NCBI GenBank assembly: GCA_019055375.1
Contig: JAHQIW010003833.1
Span: 1 to 64,000, forward strand
Source of the DNA: Parelaphostrongylus tenuis
Lineage: Eukaryota; Nematoda; Chromadorea; Rhabditida; Metastrongylidae
Direction: 5' to 3'
DNA length: 64,000 nt
Below, piece after piece: positions 45,601 through 55,434 of the stretch. The translations under genes were made by a program, and so were the position numbers. The notes under the pieces are model-generated. The model did not search any database, was not told the origin of the DNA, and was given only the letters and a program-made list of their open reading frames with translations. The stretch's first letter is position 1, and each line of letters opens with the position of its first letter.

Positions 45601-47034
45601 AGAAAAAAGCTCTGTCCGGCGAGATGTAAAACACAAATGTTTTCTTTCTCCTAAAGCGGTTTCAAAAGAGCTTTTCCAAAACACAATACATTTACGAGTT
45701 CTTCGGAACTAGAGTACTACAGTCTAGGGAAGGAGCTTTGTATAACGAAATATAAGCAAGGTAAAAAGAAGAACAAGTGGTGCATGTGGAAGATTATCTT
45801 ATTCTGGATACTAAAGCCCTATGATAAGACTTTTTCAAAAAGTGGCCACGAACGGCGCTAACCACAGATTTGAGCTTTCGAATTGCTAATGAATTTATTA
45901 AAAACACTCATATGAGAAATTCTTATTAATCGAGTGAGGTCGAATCTTCATTTGCCCCTGGAAAAACGAAAAAACCCCTAAGTAATCCATCTAAAAATGA
46001 TTCGCTTTTCGTTGTGCGCAACGACATGTTTGAATATTAACACAACTTTTCTTTGATCCATGGCATCAACTGTTTCTATGACCTCGCATTAAACATTCGA
46101 TATAATTTTTTAAGAATGTTTGAAGCCTTACCCGAGGTTGGTACGACAGGACTATACACGCGTGTTTCGGAGGTCTCGTCCCCCCTCGTCAGTAGCCCAC
46201 GCCCCACAGTAAGCCCTGCACTGTAGCAAGGAGGGAAGCGTATGTGGTGACGGCTTAGTGTACGATAACACTGTGCCATCACCACTTCACAGTCGAAGGA
46301 TCTCGGCGGTAGGACAAAACTGATCCATGATTTTTTAAATAATTTATGGGCGGGAGGGGGGGGGGGGGCGTGGCCGAGTGGTTGTGATGCTCGCCACAGC
46401 GAGTGGAGCCGAGCTGCACCTCTCCAACTTTCTCCGGCAGTCAACTACAGCTCCCCACGGAACGCCGCAGCCAGGCTAACCTCACGATTGCATGGAGACA
46501 TGCACGATTAGTATTCTACGTCATTCAAGAAGAAGAGAAAGAACGAATCAAATGCTAGAATTACTGAGATCCGCACAATAAAAACTGTGATGACGGGTCG
46601 TGTAAATAAGTAGCTAAAGTAAATAAATCTTGTGAGATATATATGTATGTATATGCATGTATACAAATATATGTATATATATTTATATATATAGCCCATA
46701 GTCGCTCGTACTTGTGCCCTCTTGTGGAAATCCCTAAAGAGCTGAAACATTAGCTGAATGAAGTTTGATACCAACTTCGTATTAGTTTGGGTATAAAATT
46801 CTAGCCTCTTATTTCGAATGCTTGCTAAGAAAGAATGAAAATGGAAATTAACACTCATCGTCAACTAAGATAGCCTTTTATTACAGCAAATTGGAGCAGC
46901 GCCGACTTTTGGAGCTGCAGAAAGAGATGTGTGCTGCTGCTCTTACCTCTCACAAGTGGCTGGAGAGCAGCGAGAGCGACGACGGTTATCAAAGCATCTC
47001 CGATGTACTACCATTAGATGTTACGGTGCAATAG
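39652..47034 (+). CDS. GPAT3/4-type glycerol-3-phosphate acyltransferase, copy 1 (11 exons)
   Basis: Predicted ER-membrane enzyme acylating sn-1 of glycerol-3-phosphate, the first step of phospholipid and triacylglycerol synthesis; it resembles human GPAT3/4 (nematode acl-4/acl-5 group). Exons: 39652-39846, 39918-40046, 40144-40265, 40509-40623, 40695-40810, 40872-40988, 43223-43335, 43401-43516, 44230-44336, 44509-44626, 46887-47034, all GT-AG. Exon 1 carries a membrane segment (ILAMYASILLGSILSTTCLI), and exon 4 another (WGFLFPIRLGLLLTSFAFAV). Acyltransferase motif I is NHMTIND (exon 6), motif II WMDR (exon 7), motif III FPEGYC (exon 8, usually FPEGT), motif IV IYPIAIK. Exon 9 has FGDSFWGDEKF as in GPAT3. 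The 3' end KLEQRRLLELQKEM ends at TAG. Intron phases agree throughout except exon 5 to 6, which is one base out, next to a five-A run at 40800-40804. Exon 4 needs a GTGAG acceptor. About 464 codons if in phase. AATAAA at 47532 is a possible polyadenylation signal. Confidence 0.85.
41354..41434 (-). repeat. Degenerate tRNA-like sequence in intron 6
   Basis: On the minus strand box A is TGGCCAAGTGG (41421-41411) and box B is GGTTCGACACC (41378-41368), with about 30 bp between, as in a tRNA. The acceptor and T stems do not pair well. It is a pseudo-tRNA or the head of a fourth SINE family. Confidence 0.6.
41516..41562 (-). ncRNA. Hammerhead-like motif, GTGGTA family, in intron 6
   Basis: On the minus strand stem I GTGGTA pairs with TACCAT (one G-U). 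The core reads CTAATGG (two transitions from CTGATGA). Stem II is GGTG with CGCC. GAAAC is intact, followed by GTACGCA. It is a decayed relative of 20361-20408. Confidence 0.5.
41780..42240 (-). mobile_element. PLE fragment, end of reverse transcriptase and downstream
   Basis: It aligns with the PLE at 60.1-62.05 kb: CCCCTCCTGTGCACACACTG, then GGCGGCT, matches CTCCCCTGTACATACATTG, GCTGCT there. The GGAATGGATCCCAGTTTTTC word matches GGAATGGAAGCCAGTCGTCT. The left part (TTTGAGAGTATTCGCTGACA) matches TTTTAGAGTATTCGAGGGTA near 60797. It represents the C-terminal RT and linker on the minus strand, with stops and deletions. Inserted in intron 6 of the acyltransferase gene. Confidence 0.7.
42800..42985 (+). 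repeat. tRNA-derived SINE, family B (head lost)
   Basis: GGAACGCCACAGCCAGGCTG, GGAGACTCGCTCAACCAGTA and TACTGGTATCCGCACAAGAA match the family-B body. The tRNA-like head is absent. It lies in intron 6. Confidence 0.75.
43985..44100 (-). repeat. tRNA-derived SINE, family A fragment
   Basis: The complement of CAGCTCTTACCACTGCGCTT is a box-A-type GCGCAGTGGTAAGAGC, and the complement of GGAACGCTTGGTGAGCTTGA matches the family-A body. It lies in intron 8. Confidence 0.55.
44381..44445. repeat. TA microsatellite in intron 9
   Basis: TATATATATATATA and AATATATATAT runs. Confidence 0.85.
45075..45935. repeat. Long-TIR fold-back element in intron 10
   Basis: Terminal arms of about 150 bp are inverted copies. 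TTCTCATAGGCGTGTTAGTA near 45130 and AACCTCAAACCTCTGACTTC pair with sequence at 45840-45935. The interior has AGCTCTGTCCGGCGAGATGT near 45611 and sequence matching 51400-51620 in reverse orientation. So this and 51150-51975 are two copies of one family in opposite orientations. No transposase seen. Confidence 0.75.
46045..46335 (-). repeat. Hammerhead-bearing repeat, GGGTCA family, single arm
   Basis: GAGGTTGGTACGACAGGACT near 46131, CCACGCCCCACAGTAAGCCC near 46196, and the GTGATGG and GATCTCGGC words match one arm plus centre of the palindrome at 26010-26470. GATCCATGGCATCAACTG at about 46057 matches 25996. The opposite arm is absent. It lies in intron 10. Confidence 0.75.
46149..46198 (-). 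ncRNA. Hammerhead-ribozyme-like motif, GGGTCA family, with compensatory change
   Basis: Minus strand: GGGCTA pairs with TAGTCC (6 pairs, one G-U). The core CTGACGA is intact. Stem II is GGGGG with CCTCC (one G-U) and loop GACGAGA, better than in the 26-kb copies. GAAA is intact, followed by CACGCGTG (self-complementary), T and A. Relative to 26088-26137, both stem I strands changed (TCA with TGG became CTA with TAG) while pairing was kept, which is covariation evidence for the RNA fold. Confidence 0.78.
46366..46610 (+). repeat. tRNA-derived SINE, family B, near full length
   Basis: The head GCGTGGCCGAGTGGTTGTGA carries a consensus box A (TGGCCGAGTGG). The CCGGCAGTCAACTAC region is the box-B position. 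The body ends GATCCGCACAATAAAAACTG, TGATGACGGGTCGTGTAAAT. A G-run of 14 precedes the head at about 46352. It lies in intron 10. Confidence 0.85.
46638..46697. repeat. ATGTAT/TA microsatellite
   Basis: Mixed TATGTATGTATA and TATATATTTATA repeats in intron 10. Confidence 0.85.
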
Positions 47035-47480
47035 TTTCTTACAAGTGGATCCTTTCGCGTGAATTTAGTGAAACCGATTCGAACGAGTATAAGTAAATTG
47101 CTTGTTGTATGTAGTGAAAAATTCGCATTAATCTATTCCATACAATGTCAAATGAGTCTTTAAATCCAAGTCGTATTCCGAAAAATTCGAATAAGATGTG
47201 CAGACTAAAGCCATCCTGATATTGTAGTTGGCGAGATCGCGGCTGGCGATGTAGATGTTCTTGCCATCATATGAAGCTTCGGCCGCGTTCTCCCTCGTTT
47301 CCTCAGTATTTTACTTGGTTATCTTTTTATGACTTTCTTAGTCGCTTCTATACGGTGTAATAGTTTTTAACATGTGTATCTTTTCGTATGAATTAATCGT
47401 CGATGATTAGTTGTGAGTGTGATTCAGAGTTGCAGCATTGTACCGTGAAATTTGAGTCATTGTAAATGGGCTTGAATTGA
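47035..47480 (+). other. 3' flank of copy 1 with a local duplication
   Basis: TACGGTGCAATAGTTTCTTA (the stop-codon region, 47022-47041) recurs as TACGGTGTAATAGTTTTTAA near 47352, followed in both by a TTCG-GTGAATTA-like stretch. The CGAACGAGTATAAGTAAATT word recurs near 57025 and 57155 behind copy 2. This is the shared 3' untranslated or flanking sequence, partly duplicated. Confidence 0.6.
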
Positions 47481-48495
47481 ACTTCACTATTTGAAACTAA
47501 ATAATTATAATCCACAGTTTACCTGCGATAAAATAAAAAGTTTATTTATTTTGTTAGAGATAATTTCTGATATGTCAGAGGCAACGAATTGGTAACGGTT
47601 GGGAGAACTTAACAGTGTAGCTTGTTAAATAATTGAAAAAGTAATAGTTGGCTTGGAGGTGGTTAAGCAAATATTATGAATAGAGAGCATAGTCCAGTAG
47701 CTTGGCCCGTTCTTTATTTTACATCTTAGCTGTGTCAATATATGGTTGGACAAACTCGCTGTTTACAAATAACGAAAAATGTTAATATACCCCAATAGCG
47801 GGTTTCTCACTGAATTTTTTTTTCGTTCAGTTTGATCGAAATACTTATCTGCAATCATCTGGCCAAAATTCAAAAAGCTATGAGCAATGATTACATGGTC
47901 GAAATCTCACTGACCTACCTTTGCTGCGGATTATAAAATCGCTATTTCTGCTGCTCAAAAGAAGCGCTGAGCTCAGTTCAGTGCGCCTGTTTCTGTGCTA
48001 ATACCTTTTAGAGATATTTCTTGCGAATTGTACGATTCTATTTTACCAAAAATCATGGTCTTGCTAGGATTAATGTTAATTTAACAGTCTTTGTTTTGAG
48101 CATTGATAAATGTCTCTCATCCCAGTTATAACGATTTCTAATTGAAGAATGTCGAGCAATATGGGAAACTTTGAGCCTTGAATGGTAGCTAAACCCGCTT
48201 TTCACCCTTACAGGGAGCGTTCCCAATAGGTTCAGCTCTACACACTCAACATTCTTGAATATATTGGTATAATATCATAACATCACTTAAAGTGTTAAAA
48301 TAAAGATTTTTTACGATTTCAAATTCGCTGTCTAGAAAGACATGCTTTTGCATTTACCTAGTAGCCGACGGTCGTAGATCGACGTAAAAGAGCATGAAGA
48401 TGAAATTTCAGTAGTACATTTATAGGGACTGGGAATTTGTCGATCTTATTGAAAAAGCTGCACGATAGTAAGCAGTAGATCAAAAGCTATCAGCA
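47481..48495. other. Intergenic; part shared with the flank of copy 2
   Basis: Around 47670-47770, TGTGTCAATATATGGTTGGA and CAAACTC resemble 57300-57345, so the duplicated segment extends to about here. Nothing else recognised. Confidence 0.45.
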
Positions 48496-48497
48496 TT

Positions 48498-49010
48498 TTA
48501 AACAAAAAAACGATCACAAAAGCAATTGAGGGTGAAACAGAGATGATGTAGTAGTGACTGAATAGTTAATGGTAAACTACTTGTTAGCAGCTCCAAATAA
48601 ATCGATTTTTCATAATAAATAACTATGTGTTGGCTTATGAAACTGTAGCGAAGTAATTTATGATAGAAAATTAGATGGCAAATAAATGAGCCGTCGCTGT
48701 ATCGGGATACAGTAAACGTCCTTATGAAGTATTCTAAAAGAGTGTCAACATTGGGATCACGTAACCCAGTTGCTGACATATAATGTCGCTCAACCATTGA
48801 AAAGAGAAATGAATAGCGTGGAAGACAGCAATGAAAGATAGTGAACATGGAAAAACAGAAGGCCACTATGGACGCGGCTGTGAGGAAATAAAGTAAATAG
48901 AGGGTCTGTCTCCGCTTTCGTAACTGGTAAAGACGAAGGATCCAGATAATGAAATAATTACGTCGCCAAATTTTAGATTAGTCAAACTCGGAGAATAACG
49001 TGCCTGCTTT
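48498..49010 (-). CDS. Possible membrane-protein exon, unrecognised (tentative)
   Basis: The minus-strand frame is open from about 48990 down to 48498. It begins with a basic amphipathic stretch (RLYQLRKRRQTLYLLYFLTA) leading into a hydrophobic segment (ASIVAFCFSMFTIFHCCLP). It continues through a polar segment (ERHYMSATGLRDPNVDTLLE) to a second hydrophobic part. The pattern resembles an integral membrane protein, but I recognise no family and no clear splice sites. It may be chance in AT-rich DNA. Confidence 0.2.
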
Positions 49011-49242
49011 CCAAACGTGACCACAACCTGAAAAATGTGAGCCAATATTTTAGCCTAAGGAACTTAGAGAACAATATTATGAATGACGAATAAAGAATAA
49101 CAAATTAGCGACGTTAGAAAACAAATGGCATCAACAAGAGAAGTTGTTGACATTTCAGCTACGATAGGAAGTGATATTTTGCATAGCAACTGTTCATTCT
49201 AAGAGCCACTACTTCTCCACATAACTGCTTGATTAACATTTT

Positions 49243-49451
49243 ACGCTTGAGGCGATTAAATGCATGTATGACCCTTATGGTTCACAGTGGCCTGCTGATG
49301 TTTCATGTAAGTGCTGCTATCCTTCCAAACAAGTCTGGCACCAGTTTGCCGATACCGGTGGAATGGAAAGCCTCCTGAGCTAAGAGAACGGCACTGAACC
49401 ATCGACCACGTGTGACGCAGAGCACATATAACACTGCGCCACACCTGTTCT
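49243..49451 (-). repeat. tRNA-derived SINE, family A
   Basis: The minus strand begins AACAGGTGTGGCGCAGTG (box A) and has a box B variant around the complement of ACTGAACCATCGACC. The body matches 29664-29941. Box B is degraded. Confidence 0.75.
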
Positions 49452-50125
49452 TTGGGTCAGAGGAAATATCAAAAAAAAGGACGCCAGAGCTAGCTAGAAA
49501 TCTAAGAAGGAGACAGTGAGCAACTGGGAGTGCAATAATGTACACATTGTAGACGAAAATTCTATGTAAAACAGCTGCACAGTTATCAGCTAAATCGATA
49601 AATGCCAGGTTGGGGAAAAAGTTCCTTAGAATCCGCCAAAAAAACAACTTTTATGTTTGTTTCACACAGTATCGGTTATTGTAGAGGTCAATTAGTGCTA
49701 TTAATGCCGGAACTCTATTGCGAGCAGCTGGATCGAGTTTACGTTGCACTGAAGGAAAAGTACCCGACATTGGTTCGTTGAAAGCGCGCTATTTCAGCAA
49801 GTAATAATACAAAACCTCTGCACCTGCAAAGATGGACTAAGGAAAAGTTTGATAATTGGAAGGAGATCGAGATCATTCCGCACCCAGTCTACAATCAAGA
49901 TGCTGCGCCGTCCGATTATGGTGCATTTCCACTCAGTGGAATATTTCTTGCGTGGACGCCGCGATTCGAGACATTTGATCAAGTTTAAGAGGCATGTCAA
50001 GAGTTTTTGTGATCAAATCCCGAGGAGTGACGATTTCGAGCAGATCCGGAAGCTTGCAATTTGCTGGCAGAAGATCGTGATAATTATGGTCTTCATTTTG
50101 AAGAATAATTATTGATGTTTTCAAT

Positions 50126-50306
50126 TGAAAATCGAGAAAACTTATCTTGATTAGCTGACGCGAGGTTGGTATAATACTACTACTACTAATACGTACATAC
50201 GCCCAGGCTCTGAAGAAGGCGGGTCGCCGAAACGTCAGCCCAATTACTACGACTAATTTACCAACCTCGCGTCAGCTAATCAAGATAAGGTTTTCTCGAT
50301 TTTCAT
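50126..50306. repeat. Small palindromic element with PLE-type hammerhead, inside mariner
   Basis: Terminal arms of about 47 bp are near-perfect inverted repeats: TGAAAATCGAGAAAACTTAT near 50126, continuing CTTGATTAGCTGACGCGAGG, pairs with 50259-50306. The centre is not palindromic and carries the hammerhead-like motif at 50205-50240. The left mariner tail and right mariner tail resume outside the arms, so this is a discrete insertion. Arms this well preserved suggest a fairly recent event. Confidence 0.85.
50205..50240 (+). ncRNA. PLE-type hammerhead-like motif inside the palindrome
   Basis: AGGCT is followed by CTGAAGA, an A, a perfect hairpin GGCG-GGT-CGCC, then GAAACGTC and AGCC. Stem I GGCT pairs with AGCC. 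Stem III would be the minimal A-CG-T palindrome, known from PLE hammerheads. The extra A between the core and stem II is shared with the motif at 60134-60171. Confidence 0.7.
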
Positions 50307-50559
50307 ATAATAAATAATTATGCCGAGGTTTATAGAAAGTCGAACTTTTGAATTGTTTTCAATTGAATTTATGTATAAACTTCGATTTTTCAGCTGATGT
50401 TAAGGAACTTTTCCCTCAACCTTATACTTGGAATATTATCTTGAATGCTATTTTTCAAATAAATGTCCAAGAATTTAAGAAAATAGATTGCAGCAACATG
50501 AAGATCGTGTCAAATTAGGTTAACATCCCATACTTTGATGAACATTGTTAAGTTAGTGA

Positions 50560-50700
50560 ACACAGTGATTGAACAATGACATATCGTTCCAGCCATTTCG
50601 CCTTCTTCGGAGCCGTTTACACATTTCAAAGTGTCAACGTCAGTCGTCGAATTAGAACGGTACGTGACAATAACTCCGACTCGACTCAGCAAGGGTAATT
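50560..50700 (-). repeat. PLE-type terminal relic with degenerate hammerhead
   Basis: The complement of CATTTCGCCTTCTTCGGAGC keeps GGCT, CCGAAGA and GGCG, but stem II and the GAAA box are decayed. It aligns with 37610-37700. Confidence 0.55.
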
Positions 50701-51149
50701 TAGAAAATCTGAAGCGAATTAGTTATTAATTTTGAGATTTATTGAAAGTGGGCTTTTTGAACATTTATAGTTTTCCTTTGTCACAATATGATTATTCCCT
50801 GTCGTTAGCTGACTCTCCCTGTTTTACTTTCGAACGGCAAAGCACCCAAAGAGAGTTGTCAGTGCATGGAATTGGTGGAATGCCACAGACATCATGCGGA
50901 AATCATCCGCCTGATAGTCAAGTATCTTTATGAAGCTTTTGAAAATGTGATAATGTTAGTGTTTTTTTAGTCGAATAAAACGTGAAGAGTAGAATAGCAC
51001 GAAGTGAATTCGTGCACTGATTTCGATTCGTGAATGTGATACAATTAAACCATGTTGATTATGCGGCGGCATTATTCCATCCCATCCCCACGCATTCCGT
51101 TAAACCGCCATGTGCTATAAGGGTCACTGTTCTTTCTATCTAGGAGGGA
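50701..51149. other. Intergenic, nothing recognised
   Basis: No gene or repeat recognised between the PLE relic and the fold-back element. Confidence 0.4.
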
Positions 51150-51975
51150 ACGGATGGAAAACCGATTTTATTCGCTGGAGGGAAGTTTTCATAGGAGTGT
51201 TAGTAACCATCCGAAAACTGAGAGTTCAAGCTACAGCCTCACATCGCGGTCGGTTTTCCAAAACACCCTTTTATAACGCTGCAACATTTAAAATAATGTC
51301 ATGCTCCATACAGCCACGTGTTTTTTCCTCTTAAGCTTCTTAGAGTGCTAAAACTTAAACTATAGCACAAGCTTCAAAGAACTCAGAAATATGTTTGTTT
51401 TTCAAAAAGCTCTTTTGGTCTTTTGATCTCCTTTTGTCTTCTGATTTGTGCATTGAACTACGCCGGGCAGAGCTCTTTCTTCAGACTATTACTAATCGTT
51501 TGATAGCTTAATGTTTGCTGATTTTAGCGGTTGTGTTTATTTTCTGGAAGTGCGGCTTAGCAGGGAAAATAAGGTGGAGCTTTACAATTTGGTGAGCTGC
51601 TTACTGGCTATTCAAGGCAACGGCCATGGCGCTGCACGAGGCAGAACGATCGATATATTGTTACTCAATTGAAAATTTCTCCTCCTCTTTGAAAGAAACT
51701 TCGGATGAAACGATTGGGTAAGATACTACGAAAAATTTCTCTACACATTGATGTGCTCTTCGACTTCCATCGAATTATACGCGTGATAAAAATGAAGGCG
51801 AAAGGCGAATGTAAAGCATAATTTTTGATCTGGATGTTGCAACGTTGCATAAGGGTGTTTTCAAAAACCGGCGACGTGGGGCTGTAGCCTTAAGTTTCAG
51901 CTTTCGAATGGTTACTAACACTCCTGTGAAACGATCCCTCCATCGAATGAGAGTGGTTTTTTCATTTGATTCCTC
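51150..51975. repeat. Long-TIR fold-back element, second copy
   Basis: The left arm 51160-51330 (TTTTCATAGGAGTGTTAGTA, ACCATCCGAAAACTGAGAG, AGCTACAGCCTCACATCGC) is the inverted copy of 51820-51970. The interior matches 45075-45935 in the opposite orientation, including the GGCAGAGCTCTTTC word near 51468 and GCCATTGAATAG-related sequence near 51605. It lies between the two acyltransferase copies. Confidence 0.75.
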
Positions 51976-52560
51976 CTCATCATAAGAAACCAGAGTCTTT
52001 ATGCTGTGTTATAATATGCTGTATGTTTGCTACTGTTATGAACCTGTACAATATTTTTTGTAAACGTGCGTTCCATAATATGACAAATTGTTGAAAACAT
52101 CAGACCTTGCAAACCATGGTACGATATTTTGTTGCAAATTTGATCACTTGACAACGTTCATTCAGCATACTCACCACGGCGTTTCAAAAAGTTTCAGAAC
52201 AATTAATTCATTTTGCAAAAAAAAACTTATCGCTGCTCATTTCAATGGCAATAAAAAGATATTCATGCCTGATGTTTGAGTTCAATGATGGTTAGTATAG
52301 CACTTTAGAAGAAAACAAATTGATAGGATCTGCATATTAGATTGAAAAAAAGAACAAAAAAACAAATAAGATTGTAAAATGAGAATAGAATGATATTTCT
52401 GTTTAAATGAAGAACAGATTCGAGTGAACTTTTTTGCTCGCCTAGGCAGATCTTTTCTTCTGAGAAACGATGTTGATGTCGCTGTTTCACTTGCCTTCTT
52501 CCTATATTATTATTTTTGACCGCATTCTTCAAATTATCTGATTAATACCAGTGCCAGACT
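51976..52560. other. Intergenic, nothing recognised
   Basis: AT-rich, nothing recognised. Confidence 0.4.
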
Positions 52561-52695
52561 TATGCCAACATTCAATAATTTCATCACAATTTAAGTTTTC
52601 CTACCATCTTTGCATCGTAATACTTGCTGTTTTACATATATTGTGGTTTAAGTACATCGGTACCTTCTAGAATATCTCATGGATCGCTCTTAGGT

Positions 52696-55434
52696 ATAAT
52701 TTTCGTAATACTGGCGGTACAGGATCTACTCTATTTGGATGCATTAAATCAACAACTTGTCTAATACTTCTGGGAAAGAAATTATATTTATTATTATGTA
52801 TATATAAACTATATTGCTTGAAAATAGTGGCCCGAATTCAAGCATTCTATTCAGACGTTTATCCTAAATCTGAAGTGCCATGGTCTGCGATAATCAAAAG
52901 GTTAGTGCTAATAATTTCTATGTTACCTTAGAGGTATGAGTATTGTCCAGATTCATGGCTTTCAGAACGCTAAAAATTTTTCGACAAGGAGCAAGTCGAC
53001 AAACTCTGCTTACTTTCCGTTTCGTACTTCTCCAAAAAAACCATCTGGAAATTTTAATTGACGCCAGCACAGCCTGGGATTGAAGCGACTGTTCAGGTGG
53101 GTGCAATAGGATTAGAAATCACTTTGTTTAAACGTTTTTTGGAACTTTTTATGTAATGCAATTGTGTTTTTTTCAATTCTCACATTCATTCAGGGTAGCA
53201 TAAGCACGTCGTTCGAGAGCGCACCTTGCTATGGGCAAGCATTACTTAGACGTTCTGCTCATCCATCTTAGTCAAATACACGGAAGTTCATGTTCTACTC
53301 GACATTTGTATCTAGGTGAGATAGTATTCCCGAAAAATGTAGCAGGAATGAAAACCTTTGATGTACATCTATTATGAAACAATTGCAAAGTGTTCTTGCT
53401 CGAGTGAGTAGGTAAAGCATCCAATCTCATTTTCAATACCTCATGATGATGTGGCCAACTTCAGCTGTTACCTTTGCTTTTGTTTCTCATGCAGAAAAAC
53501 GATTTCGGAGGCTTTTAACTGGTGAGTTCTGTTTTACTAGTGGGAAACTTTACTAGGGGATCCCGTAGTCGAGTGGCTGTGATCCTCGTCGGGGCGCGCG
53601 AAAGACCAATCCCTATTCCCAAGACAGTCAACAGCGAACGCCTTGTCGAACGCCACAGCCAGGTTATCCTCGAGATAGCAAAGAGACGAGCTCAACCAGT
53701 ATTCTACAACGTTCGAGAAGAAACGAAAAAAAGAATTGTGTGTGAGAAGTATTGACAAAGTAAAAATAAAAGTGGAAAATTGTACATGACCAAGTACATA
53801 ACCAGTCAGATAGGGCTTCTTGTTTCCAATTTGTCTCGGCCTTCTGCTTACATCATTCCCATTTCTCATCGCTGCTGGACTTCTTGATTTCAACAAGGTG
53901 GTTTGTCTCTGGACCTCTCATTCAATAAAGTCATACGTATATGGGTCTCGGACTATCGATCACATAAAAAAAGTATATTGCCTTCACGAATCTCTTTTTC
54001 TCAGAATCTGAGTGATGAGGAAAAGGCATGGTATGGAAATATTTACTGCCGACTGCATCGCAGAGAAATGGGCATGACTGCATCCAGAATAAACAGTCAT
54101 CCAAGCCTAAAGGAACCGATGAGCAAATCTTCGTTCCTGTAGAAGGTTAAATGGTGTGCGATCAATCCATGAATTTACAGGAGCAGCGGTATCAAATCAC
54201 ATGTCTTCAAATGACGCTCCAGCATTATTTGCCGGAGCGCTACTCGGGTCATCCCACGGATATCTCGTCACAGGACAGAAACTTTCGCGTATTATAAGTG
54301 AATGGATAGCGTTGACAAAATTTATCAAAGTGGGACAAGAATAATGGTCAAATTTAGTCGGTAAATTCATAGTGCTATTTAAATGGCTCGAACACAGTGT
54401 ATTGGTCGCGATGCTTACTTGAATACTTGGACAGTCCGTCTTCATAAATTACGTGAATCCGAGCACATGAATAAATGCTAGTTTAGCTGTTGTTTTCTGG
54501 AATCTGAGGCAAGTTTAATGCTTCTCGTTTGATTCCTAGTGTGGGTGCCAATTCTTCTGTTTGCTGAAGGTTACTGCACCAACAATACTCAGGCATTGCA
54601 GTTCAGAAAAGCGATCTTCAAAGAAGTAATCACGACTCATTCCATTGTTATCAAGTAAACAGCCCCATTACAAGAAAATAAGACTCACTTCAAAATAGCT
54701 TTGCGAAAACCTTCCCTGACCTTAGCTGAGAAAAAATTTGAGTGAAAAGTAAAGCATAATATTATCTTTGCCATGACAGCGCACTGGGAAGGCCTTTTCA
54801 GAAAAGAAGCATGACATTGAAATCAAAGTTTCTCGGGCTAACGAATCACTATCAGAAGTCTGATGAGAAAGTTTTGTTCGGCGATAGATCAAAAAGTACA
54901 GCGTGCAATCTGCGGAATGCATATCGTCCCTAAAGGGTTAATTTAATGTGCAATTAATGCATTGCTATTATGTAACACAGATTTTGAAATCAAAGACGCA
55001 TCAGAGATTGTGGAAAGAATCGGCTAGCTTTGAGAATATCAGACAGGACAGCCTTTTCGGAGACTCATTTTGGGCTGACGAGAAATTTTATATCTATCTA
55101 CTATGGGTGATGTCCAGTTGGGCCAGTTCCTACAACATCACATATCTTGGAAAGGAAATTTCTGTAGAGGATTATAACATGGCGATGAAAATAACACATT
55201 TTATAGGTTGAAAAAGTTGTTGGGCAAGGAAAATCGCTTTGAAACATTGAATGGTTTATATATAAGACTCGGGCTGATCTATTTCAGAATGTAAAACAAA
55301 GGTGGAAGATTTTTGGCTTCAATGACACAATTTTCCAACGAAACAGACTACGACTTTGCGGCTAAGTACAAATGGCAATCAGTGACGTCCGTAGGAGTGC
55401 CCGCAGGAGTTCTCGACGGGTTTATGTGGTACAA
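52696..55434 (+). pseudogene. GPAT3/4-type acyltransferase, copy 2, decayed
   Basis: Exon remnants in the same order as copy 1: 52696-52900, 52966-53096, 53194-53315, about 53790-53901, 54005-54118, 54181-54297, 54540-54654, 55043-55149, 55317-55434. Damage: the start ATG reads ATA, exon 1 contains a replaced AT-rich stretch (about 52790-52820), exon 2 is two bases longer with a frame change, exon 3 has a Trp-to-stop change (TAG near 53269), and a SINE splits the start of exon 4. The exon 5 donor reads ATGAG, the exon 9 donor AAAGG and the exon 10 acceptor TTTTGG. The motif-II exon (exon 7) and last exon are absent. Motif I survives as NHMSSND. Motif III reads FAEGYC, so the conserved proline is lost. 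The EGY feature is shared with copy 1. Confidence 0.9.
53556..53765 (+). repeat. tRNA-derived SINE, family B, inserted in pseudogene exon 4 region
   Basis: The head GATCCCGTAGTCGAGTGG is followed by CTGTGATCCTCGTCGGGGCG. The body has GACAGTCAACAGCG, GAACGCCACAGCCAGG, GAGCTCAACCAGTATTCTAC and a decayed 3' end with TGACAAAGTAAAAATAAAAG. The pseudogene exon continues on its right side, so insertion followed the duplication. Confidence 0.8.

Larger units (their letters stand above)
49609..50423 (+). mobile_element. Mariner element, transposase C-terminal half, decayed
   Basis: The TIRs are AGGTTGGGGAAAAAGTTCCT at the left end and the complement of AAGGAACTTTTCCCTCAACC near 50402-50421 at the right. 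The interior translates in broken frames to mariner transposase: LMPELYCEQLDRVYVALKEK near 49710, IIPHPVYNQDAAPSDYGAF near 49870 (the third catalytic aspartate block, canonical PDLAPSDYHLF), FLRGRR near 49948, and LAEDRDNYGLHFEE near 50070. The N-terminal domain and first catalytic Asp are missing, and there are stops and frameshifts. A palindromic element is inserted after the coding remnant at 50126-50306. Confidence 0.85.

Noticed and set aside
55043..55211. Intact functional acyltransferase exon set in copy 2
   Set aside because: Individual exons are still open, but the gene as a whole has a lost start, stops, lost splice sites and missing exons.
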